Below, piece by piece: positions 56,394 to 64,000 of a stretch of 64,000 nt of DNA. The stretch lies in assembly GCA_947069175.1 (NCBI GenBank), contig CAMTDV010000027.1, positions 42,793,369-42,857,368 of the forward strand, given 5' to 3'. The notes under the pieces were generated by a model. That model had not been told where the DNA came from, made no database searches, and saw only the letters and a program-made list of their open reading frames with translations. This stretch comes from Scalesia atractyloides (Eukaryota > Streptophyta > Magnoliopsida > Asterales > Asteraceae). The position numbers and the translations under genes were made by a program. Positions within the stretch are counted from its first letter, which is position 1. The number at the start of each line of letters is the position of its first letter.

Positions 56394-59300
56394 ATGAAAT
56401 TTCCCTATCATTATGTTTTAATCATCTTCATTTCAATAATCACAGAGGCAACAGAATTAGTTCCCCGTTACACAAAGCCCGGATGCAACGAGAAATGCGG
56501 GAACTTAACAATTCCATACCCTTTTGGAATCGGTCCCAACTGTTTCCTTAACCGCTGGTACGCTGTTAATTGCAAGTCCTCAAAACCTTATTTATCCGCT
56601 CTAAAACAACTGCCATTGTTGGGTGTAAACTTGAATGAACAAGTTGTTCTTGTCAATATCCCAATGAGGTCTCATTGTCAAGCCCATACTTGGAACAGCA
56701 GTCAAATCCTAAATATCGGTGACAGCCCATTTTTGTTTTCTAAACTTAATAACAAATTCTTCTTTGAAGGGTGTGGTACTGTTACCGTATCTAGCGGTGG
56801 AAATGCGGTCACCGGGTGCTCGGTGTTACGTTGTGAGCCACATGAACGTTTGAATAGAAGTAGTTGTGGTGAAATGGGGACCAACTGTTGCCAAACAAAC
56901 GTTCCTTATTATATGAAGAATTACAGTATGAATGTGACTAGCAAGCAGTCGTGTGTTTCCGCCTTCTTGGTGGCTGATAATTCATATGTTGGTACTTCAT
57001 TTCGGAACATATCTTTTGCTGGGGACAGACCGGAAAGCTCTTCTATCCCAACTGTACTTCAGTGGACGCTACCAGAAAGTTATTTTAATAAAGCCAACTG
57101 TAGTTATAATTTCAGCACACCTGAGTTACAGATGGGTTTGCACACTTCAATATTTACTGGGAAATGTAGCTGTCCGTATGAATTTAATGAAGGAAACCCT
57201 TATCTATCTGGAGAATGCAAATCAGGTATTGTGTGGATCTTCCTTTGTGAACATAGCTTTTTTGCTTATTACCAATGTTTTTAAAACCGGATCTGTCACT
57301 ACTAATGTTTTTGAAACCTGACTGGTATGCTAGACCGGGTATCATACATGGTGCTGGTTTTATCACTACCAATGTTTTCGAATTAGGCCGGCCCAGCCGG
57401 TTCTATCAGTAGTGCTAACTCGGTTTGAAATGGGCTGGCTGGTATCGACATAGGCGGTCCAAACAGTGAATTGAAGATCTGGATGTTTAAATTAAAATAT
57501 TTCACGGGTACATGTTGCACTAGTCTAGAAAGATTTTATTTTCTATTTCTTCCTAGCTAGAACATCTCCAACGCTAAAGTTGGGTTTACTTTTAGACCCA
57601 CTTTCGCAGCATGTCACGTCATTTCAGATGTCCACCTAAATTAATTACCTTTCCTTTTTCACGCTAAATCAATCTAGACCTCTAGCTTATACTCCACTTT
57701 TGTATAAAAAACATATTATAAAATATTGTTTGTGACCACACCCTTGGGTTTGGACTAGTCCACCGCAACGGACACTAGACCACACGCATGCAAGGTCCGG
57801 TTTGATAAAATATTGTTAAATATTTTATATAATTTTATATTTTTTATTATTTTTAACTCTTTTAAATATTATGATTAATTATTGTGTTTTTCTTGATAAA
57901 GTACATTTCTTTTTCTTTCGTTAAATAACAGTTATAATAACAATATAACTGCTTTGAGCATTTAATTATTATTAAATTATAAGTAATATTTAAATATTTC
58001 TGAGTTTTACAATAATTCACGATTTAAAATTTTGAGAAAATATAAAATATGTTTTAAATTTATTAATATAAAATAAGAATTCGGTTTTGAGTAAAATTTG
58101 AATGAAGATGTAAAAAAAATATGCACATTGTAACAGTATATATACTATAAATGTTTTAAAATATCATATTTCAAAAGTAATAATGTATAAACAAAATATG
58201 TAAAAAATATTACATTTGTGTATGTATCACTTGTTTATTATTATTCATCAGCATGATTATGAGCAAAGTTTATACTGAGACACAGATAAATATAACCACG
58301 TTGTAATGACATACTTAAGAGACGTAGGTAAACATAAACATGTTGAAACAACATAGTTAAAACTTTATAAAACATCTATGATTAAAAAGAGTTATAATAA
58401 TTAAATTTAAGAAAAAATTACTCTTAATATTTGCGCCACACAAATTAGTGTATAGATAATTGTTTCAATATTCAATTATTGTAGTAGTTAAACTATTTAT
58501 GACATCATTTATTTTTGAGTCCGGTTCAACAATTTCAACCACTTCTCCAGTAGTATAGTGGATTCATAAAGAATGTGTCTAAATGCATCCTCTATTACTT
58601 GTTATACCCTTTTTTGTGAGAGAGAAATATGGTGGGTTTCATACCCAAGTTTGTGAGATAAGGGGATGTAAGAAGTAAATAGAGGGGTGTATTTAGTATC
58701 AACCTTCTGTATAATGTATATTACTCATTCGTATTAATTGTGTGTGCATTTAGCCACCGAAGAATGTACGAAGTGCATGGAAATGTCGGGCTTTTGTGTA
58801 TACAAAGTATCATATGGTGGTAGGCGGACCTTCATTTGTGATCGAAACGTTGATCACCATGGTGGGAGCAAGTTATCATCATCCAGGGCTGTTTTTCTAG
58901 GTATACTCATTCTTATTAATTGTGTGTGCATTTCGCTTATATTTTTGGTCCTGTTTCTAGGTAATACCATTTGAATAAACATCAAAGCTTGAAAATTGAA
59001 ATAATTGTTGTTCAAGAAGCCAATCTGTTCATATGATCCAAATCATATTTTCTTTCAAACTAACCTCTATATTTAGGAACAATAACGGTAAAAATGAGTG
59101 ATTTCAGATGGTTTTCAATGGCTACTGAAGAACATAAACGATTGTAGTATTCTTGATAAACTCATATAGCATACTTTTGTTTTGCTTTAACAAACATGAT
59201 GGCTGGTTTGGAATTACTAGATCTTTTAGCTTTAGTTGCTTTTCATGTTATATCATTTTCAAGATTTGTAATATTAATCTTCAACATGTTCTTGGCATGT

Positions 59301-60379
59301 GATATTTAGGTGTTAGCATAACTATTTTGGTCCTCTTTCTTACGGCCCTAGGCATTGTATTGTACAAAGTAATTCAAAGAACCAAAGACAAAAGACTGAA
59401 AAAGATATGTTTTGAACGCAATGGGGGACTACTTTTGAAACAACACGAACCAAGAAACGAGGGTTTAGTTGGTAAAACCAAGATTTTCACATCCAACGAG
59501 CTAGAAAAGGCAACAAACTACTTTAGCAAGAATATGATTATTGGCCGAGGAGGCCAAGGTACAGTATACAAAGGCAGGTTGAATGATGGAAGGATTGTAG
59601 CAGTCAAGAAAGCAAATGCAGTTGACCAAAGTCAACTAAAGCAATTTATCAATGAGATGGTAATTCTATCACAAGTTAATCATAGAAATGTGGTCAAACT
59701 ACTAGGATGTTGCTTAGAGACTGAAGTTCCTATACTAGTTTCAGAGTTCATTTTAAATGGGACGTTGTACGAGCATATTCATCATGAGAATACAGAGGTT
59801 TTCCTATCATGGAACACGCGATTACAAATTGCTATAGAGGTAGCAGGAGCACTAGCTTATTTGCATTCAGCAATGTCAATTCCAATCTACCATAGGGACA
59901 TCAAATCAACTAATATACTTTTGGATGAAGAATATAGAGCCAAAATATCCGACTTTGGAACTTCAAGATTTGTCTCAATTGGTGTAACTCACTTAAGCAC
60001 CTTAGTCCAAGGAACAATTGGCTACTTGGATCCAGAGTACTTTCAATCAAGCCAGCTCACCGAAAAAAGTGATGTTTATAGTTTTGGAGTTGTTTTGTTA
60101 GAACTATTAACAGGAGAAAAACCATTCTCATCAAGTGGATTTGGTGAAAACAGAAGCTTGTCTGCACACTTTTTGATGGGTTTTGAAAAGGGTCGAGTGA
60201 TGTCTGTTCTTGATGCAAATATGGTGAGAGAGGGTGGCAGGGATGTGTTATTGGAAGTAGCTAACCTAGCAATAAAATGCTTAAATTTGTGTGGAAAAGA
60301 CAGGCCAACAATGAAAGAAGTAGCCATAGAGTTGGAAAGAGTTAGAACCTCACACAAGTCTTTTTATGGCGAGATCTAA
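56394..60379 (+). CDS. Wall-associated receptor kinase-like protein (3 exons, 682 aa)
   Basis: Proposed exons are 56394-57225, 58754-58900 and 59310-60379. All introns are GT-AG and phase 1, and the joined length is 2049 bases with one stop. Exon 1 encodes a signal peptide ([19 protein letters not shown]) and a GUB_WAK-type pectin-binding ectodomain ([16 protein letters not shown], then [12 protein letters not shown]) with many Cys and N-glycosylation sites. Exon 2 gives a short Cys-rich module ([14 protein letters not shown]) and no EGF repeat. Exon 3 gives the membrane segment (about residues 327-347) and a Ser/Thr kinase: GRGGQG 405-410, Lys426, Glu442, HRD Asp523, DFG Asp541, [10 protein letters not shown]. 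The product should be active at the plasma membrane, sensing cell-wall pectin fragments or pathogens. Its ligand is unknown. The gene is flanked only by transposons. Confidence 0.88.
57226..58753 (+). other. Intron 1 of the receptor kinase gene (1528 bp)
   Basis: The donor is CAG|GTATTG and the acceptor GCATTTAG|CC. The first 250 bases hold three variants of a CTACCAATGTTTT / CCGG-containing repeat (57270-57420). ACATCTCCAACGCTAAAG (57563-57580) resembles a MITE edge. The rest is AT-rich. Confidence 0.75.
58722..58933 (+). repeat. 30-bp direct repeat flanking exon 2
   Basis: TACTCATTCGTATTAATTGT plus GTGTGCATTT (58722-58751) recurs with one change at 58904-58933. The first copy ends in the intron 1 acceptor. 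The second, just after the exon 2 donor, lacks the AG. This indicates a local duplication around exon 2. Confidence 0.9.
58901..59309 (+). other. Intron 2 of the receptor kinase gene (409 bp)
   Basis: The donor is TTTCTAG|GTATAC and the acceptor ATATTTAG|GTGTTAGC. A second donor TTTCTAG|GTAATA at 58961, 60 bases downstream, is in phase and would add 20 hydrophobic residues. Confidence 0.7.
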
Positions 60380-61733
60380 ATTTGGAAAAGTGAATAGAGT
60401 ATGTTGGAGAAGAAGAGTTACTGATGCTAGCATACGGGGAGTCAACATCAACCATCATGATATAGCTACAATTTTTTTTATATGATACTATGATGTACTA
60501 AACTTAATATATGTTTCGGTCTATATCATTTGTTCTCTTATTATTTAGATCTTTAATTAGTATTATCGATTTAAGTTTTTGTGAATTATTCATTAGTTTT
60601 GTAAAAAAATCTATCGATTCAAGCTTTTAAATTGTATGAAAACATTGCTAATGATTTTAACTAGGTTTAAAGTTAATCATTAGATGGATATACAAAGACA
60701 TGACTACAAAAAAAGAATTATTACAAGATATATAGTTTCCCGCTGTATATTCGTGAATCCACTTTACGACTACTCAATGAATTTCCCCAAGAATTTTTAT
60801 CCACTAGACTTCTCTATACACGACTAAGATAACTTATATACAATCATCTCCCAAGTAAGAAATTTCGTCGGCAGTTCTTCGTTGATTACCTGCATAAACC
60901 ATAACCAGGGGTAATAGAGAATCATTGACGGGTTACTGACGAACACTTGACGTGGGTAATTCTAGATCTGGTCGGGTTTTTGGGGAACATACCGCCTGAC
61001 ATGATATCCGTAGGTAATTCGTTGCTAAACCAAGAATTATATTTCAGTAACAGACTTTTTCAATTGTTTGTCGGTGAGGGCCCATTTGCCGCAGATAATT
61101 CGTGGTAAACCACTTATATATATATAGTAGCATGAGCTTAATGGAAATCATTGGGTCTTACAAGCCTAACAATGGCAACCTCATTATATTTTAAATATGG
61201 CACGTTGATATTTGGGTGTAGTCTGTGCTAAGAGTTTTCTTTACGGATTCACAAATGTGACATTACATTTGCCATGTGAGTTAACATGGTGTTAGCGTGT
61301 TTGTTGAAATTGATGGTCTTTGATGTTTAAATACTTCGCCATTAGCACACAAGTCACCATAACTATAAATGAAAACATTTCATATGGAGTTTTGAGATTA
61401 AAAAGATAGTAGTCAATGTTAATAGTATTCCCCAACTCTTGGGATGAAAGGTAGACTTGTAACCAGATTTGGTTTCTAAATTTGTTTCTCATGTGTGCAT
61501 TGTACTCAATGTACATACATTTCTATTAAATTAATTATTTAACATTTCTTATCTTAGTTTGCAATATCTAATAATCTAATGCAGCTAATTTATAAGACTT
61601 GAAAATGTAATATAGTTTATCTATAAGAATAATTTCAATTGTGATATTGTTTGTTGATAATGTGGCTTGTTATAACCTAATGTGCAATTATTCATACAAA
61701 TGTTTTTATAATCAAATGACTTGTCATGACCTA
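60380..61733. other. Intergenic region, possible old CACTA-like remnant
   Basis: The 3' flank of the kinase gene is AT-rich. At 60703-60718 GACTACAAAAAAAGAA resembles a CACTA terminus with one change. Downstream, GGTAATTCGT-like words recur (60950-61110), as in subterminal repeats. No transposase or right end was found. Confidence 0.35.
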
Positions 61734-62060
61734 CACTACAAGAAATACTCCCCTTTAGCGGTGACAGCCAAAGTGTCGCCGCTATTGGTCGATCCGTGTC
61801 CCGAGCTCTCAGTCCAAACCCCAGCCGTTGATCATTTTCAAGATCTGATGGTTGGGGATTTAACAAGCAATAGCGGCAACATATATATGGCCATTAGCGG
61901 CGACGGCGTCTCCGTTAAAGGTCCCTTAACCACGATAAATCATAGCCACATAAATCTTATCCAAGTTAACCCAATAGCGGCGACACAATATCAATACTGG
62001 CGACCCGCCGTCGCCGCTAAAAGTGTCGACGTACCAGTCCCTATACAACGCTATTTCTTC
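61734..62060 (+). repeat. CACTA terminal and subterminal repeats
   Basis: About seven copies of TAGCGGCGAC or its complement occur in both orientations (61756, 61776, 61871, 61895, 61975, 61998-62020). Such arrays bind the element's DNA-binding transposase protein in the En/Spm family. The 147-codon open frame across this stretch (61641-62084) is explained by these repeats. Confidence 0.85.
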
Positions 62061-62384
62061 CCACCTTCTTCATTTTCCCCCTAAAGTCGCCTGAGCACCG
62101 TCGGAGACCCCCGTTTTTGGCCCAAATCGGTTAGTTTAACTCTCTTTATGTTAAATTTCTTATCTACATTTGTTATATTCATGTTATAGGCTTTAATTTT
62201 TGCGCGTTTTTGTGTATTTTTGTGTTTGTGGAAGAAAACTCGGATCACCACCATCATTTCTCCGGCACCACCTCTTCTCCGCGGTCTTCGTTTCCTTGAA
62301 ACGTTAAAAAAAGGTTAGTTTTATATGTATTTTTTTGTTTAGAAATTGTATAATTTTTTGTTTAGGTATGTAAATGTGTATGGA
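62061..62384 (+). other. CACTA 5' untranslated region
   Basis: A CT-rich, leader-like stretch (CCACCTTCTTCATTTTCCCC, CACCTCTTCTCCGCGG) is followed by TG-rich DNA. No ORF was seen. Confidence 0.5.
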
Positions 62385-62690
62385 AGGATGAATTTTTGTA
62401 TGTAAAAATGTATAATTTAGGTGTGTTTGGTGAAAATGTGTATGTAAAAATCTATGTATTTGTTGATGTAGGTGTATGTAAGGATGGATGTTTGTATGTA
62501 AAATTTATAATGTGGGTGTGTTTGGTGAAAATGTGTTTGTAAAAATCTATGTATTTGTTGATGTAGGTGTATGTAAGGATGATTGTTTGTATGTAAAATG
62601 TATAATCTAGGTGTGTTTGGTGAAAATGTATATATGGAAATCTATATATTTGTTGATGTAGGTGTATGTAAGGATGAATATTTATGTATA
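62385..62690 (+). repeat. 95-bp tandem repeat, about three copies
   Basis: GTGTGTTTGGTGAAAATGTG marks unit starts at 62421, 62516 and 62611, exactly 95 bases apart. Each unit also holds ATTTGTTGATGTAGGTGTAT and a TGTATGTAAAATTTATAA-like part. TG/TATG-rich DNA without exact periodicity continues to about 63040. Confidence 0.9.
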
Positions 62691-63040
62691 TGTAAGTCTA
62701 TGAATGAATGTATATAGTTGTATGTTAGTATGTAGGTGTATGTAATTGATGAACAATTGTGCATCTAAATGTTTGCAATTGGTAAAAAGTGTGTATGCTA
62801 GTATGTATGTTTATAAGTATGTATATGTGTTGGTAGTGTAAATTATGTTTAAATTTCATGATTTCTATGTTTATGGTTATGTTTGAAAAAAAATGTGTTT
62901 AACTTGATAATCTCTATGTTTATGTTTAGGTTTGAGAAAAAAATATATTTAACTTCATAATTTGAATGTTTATGTGTAGGTTTGAAAAAAAAAGTTCAAC
63001 TTTGATAATTTCTATGTTTATGTATGTTTGACAAATATAT

Positions 63041-63451
63041 ATTAGTTAGGAAATACCCTCGTTAAATTAACATCATCATTTAAACCATAACGAACATAGA
63101 AAATACCCACCAAAATTGAAATCTTTATTTAAAAGAAAAGGAGCAAATAAAAGACTCGTCCGATATATATTAGTTAGGAAATACCCTCCATAAATTAAAA
63201 TCATCATTTAAAACATAAGAACATCGAAAATACCCGCCAAAATTGAAATCATTATTTAAAACAATCCCTGCTAATAAAATACTCGCCCGAAATTTAAACC
63301 ATTATGAAGAACATTACAAGCTTTAAAAACTGCGCCCGAGTTTGAATTCATCATTTTAAACATAACGAGCTTAGAAATACCCGCCCGAAATTGATTTAGA
63401 AATTAATTTCAGGTTGTCCCCGTTTAACTTGGGACTGCTTTTTAAATATTT
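63041..63451 (+). repeat. Short interspersed repeats upstream of the hairpin
   Basis: A block of about 100 bases, GATATATATTAGTTAGGAAATACCC-type in two halves, recurs: ATATATTAGTTAGGAAATAC at 63034-63053 and 63163-63182. It is followed by AAAATACCC-CCAAAATTGAAATC and further ACTCGCCCGAAATT variants. No ORF was seen. Confidence 0.7.
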
Positions 63452-63630
63452 TATCTCATTTAGGATGTGAATGTGGATTACACGATTGTTTGTTTAAGAA
63501 GGATTCGGTTATCATTTTCTCTTTGCTCCTCGGGTATATATCATTACATATATACTTGGGAGATAAGAGGAAATGCTGCCGGATTTTTCTTAAATAAACA
63601 ATCATGTAATGTACATTCACATATGAGATA
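63452..63630 (+). other. 179-nt imperfect inverted repeat (pre-miRNA-like hairpin)
   Basis: The left arm starts TATCTCAT and the right arm ends ATGAGATA. The stem continues through TGTGAATGT / ACATTCACA, ACGATTGTTTGTTTAAGAA / TTCTTAAATAAACAATCA and GTATATAT / ATATATAC, closing on a loop CATTAC. Arms are about 85 bases with scattered mismatches and small bulges. It lies 76 bases before the transposase ATG. It could fold in the transcript as a small-RNA precursor; this is inferred. Confidence 0.75.
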
Positions 63631-63705
63631 AGGTGTTCAAAAAGTGGGGTTAGCAGCCTACCCTTGTCTTGTTAATCTTAAATTAGATTTTCTTTCAGTT
63701 GCATA

Positions 63706-64000
63706 ATGACTTACGATAAAAGTTGGATTGATTCCCTACGTCATTCACCTCACTACAAGCAAGGACTCGAGTCTTTCATCAAGATGTGTGAAAGAGTGAT
63801 AAAAAACGATGACGAAGTTAGATGTCCGTGTAACGTATGTAAAAATTCCGGCTTAATAGACATGGCAACTATGAAACGCCATTTGCGTATTAGCAGTTTT
63901 TGGAAGGATTACACGAAGTGGACCTATCACGGGGAAACGAATCCAGTTGCGGAAGTAGACGATGTTGCACCACAAAACGGTATGGGAAACATTATTGAAG
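63706..64000 (+). CDS. CACTA transposase-associated protein, N-terminus (cut by window edge)
   Basis: ATG 63706 opens a frame with no stop to the window end (98 codons). It reads MTYDKSWIDSLRHSPHYKQG, then FIKMCERVIKNDDEVRCPC, CKNSGLIDMATMKRHL and FWKDYTKWTYHGE. This is the transposase-associated domain found at the N-terminus of plant CACTA TNPD/TNP2-type proteins, with a Cys/His cluster (C-P-C-N-V-C, then H) likely to bind zinc. A pyrimidine tract and TTTCTTTCAG just upstream (63689-63698) look like a splice acceptor, so a 5' intron is likely. The frame is clean, unlike the retrotransposon genes. Confidence 0.88.
   Translation, partial: MTYDKSWIDSLRHSPHYKQGLESFIKMCERVIKNDDEVRCPCNVCKNSGLIDMATMKRHLRISSFWKDYTKWTYHGETNPVAEVDDVAPQNGMGNIIE

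Larger units (their letters stand above)
61734..64000 (+). mobile_element. CACTA (En/Spm-type) transposon, left end to window edge
   Basis: It starts CACTACAAGAAATACTCCCC at 61734. Dense subterminal repeats, a long 5' region with tandem repeats and a hairpin, and the start of a transposase-type ORF at 63706 follow. The 3-bp target duplication would be CTA (61731-61733), but the right end lies outside the window. Confidence 0.88.

Noticed and set aside
58738..58974. Separate small gene around exon 2
   Set aside because: It is exon 2 of the receptor kinase with read-through into intron 2; splice sites and phase fit the kinase gene.
59327..60379. Stand-alone cytoplasmic kinase starting at 59327
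   Set aside because: There is no ATG at that position, and the frame begins with a membrane segment that splices in phase to the upstream ectodomain exons.
61641..62084. Open frame of 147 codons at the CACTA end
   Set aside because: It spans the CACTA terminus and the TAGCGGCGAC repeats and has no domain; terminal repeats explain the sequence.
1..64000. tRNA, rRNA or organelle-derived genes
   Set aside because: None was seen on either strand. Apparent tRNA matches are the retrotransposon primer-binding sites only.

Overview
The window is nuclear DNA from a flowering plant and is almost entirely nested transposable elements. The spliced wall-associated receptor kinase gene, the mix of Ty1/copia (SIRE-like, with an extra ORF after pol), Ty3/gypsy (Athila-type and chromovirus/Tekay-type), Helitron, CACTA, hAT, Tourist and MULE-like elements, and the AT-rich spacers all point to a eudicot. 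The style of the repeats resembles the daisy family (Asteraceae), but that is an impression from memory, not a tested assignment. Only two loci look intact at the protein level: the receptor kinase gene (56394-60379, three exons, 682 aa) and the start of a CACTA transposase-type gene that runs off the right edge (63706-64000). Every retrotransposon gene is broken by stops, frameshifts or deletions.

Layout. 1-326: edge of a minus-strand copia LTR inserted in a SIRE-like copia element (A1, 327-9508: decayed gag-pol, an env-like ORF and the 3' LTR). 9509-10175: remnant of an older copia RT. 10456-10815: 129-bp tandem repeat. 11426-12729: 5' end (gag start, primer site, part of the LTR) of an Athila element in inverted orientation. 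12730-19326: a second SIRE-like copia (A2) carrying a solo LTR of its own family (15161-15847, 5-bp target duplication). 19327-29852: the main body of an Athila element with gag-pol, a post-pol ORF and a 3' LTR. 29853-33725: a chromovirus-type gypsy. 33726-42266: a chimeric copia whose 5' LTR (family A) and 3' LTR (family B) do not match. 42267-45346 and 55497-55790: one gypsy element split by a 10.15-kb insertion (45347-55496) with Helitron-like ends. That insert itself holds a MULE-like MITE, a 1.2-kb Helitron (which contains a Tourist MITE), a hAT MITE, palindromes and inverted repeats. 56394-60379: the receptor kinase. 61734-64000: left end and 5' region of a CACTA element.

Functionally, the receptor kinase is the only clear host gene: a plasma-membrane protein with a galacturonan-binding-type ectodomain and a cytoplasmic Ser/Thr kinase with all main catalytic residues. 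The most interesting observations are a 179-nt hairpin just upstream of the CACTA transposase ORF, two in-phase donor sites after exon 2 of the kinase gene inside a local duplication, Helitron insertions dated by exact empty sites, and one domain type shared by the post-pol ORFs of copia and gypsy elements. All similarities were judged by eye; no alignment or database search was run.
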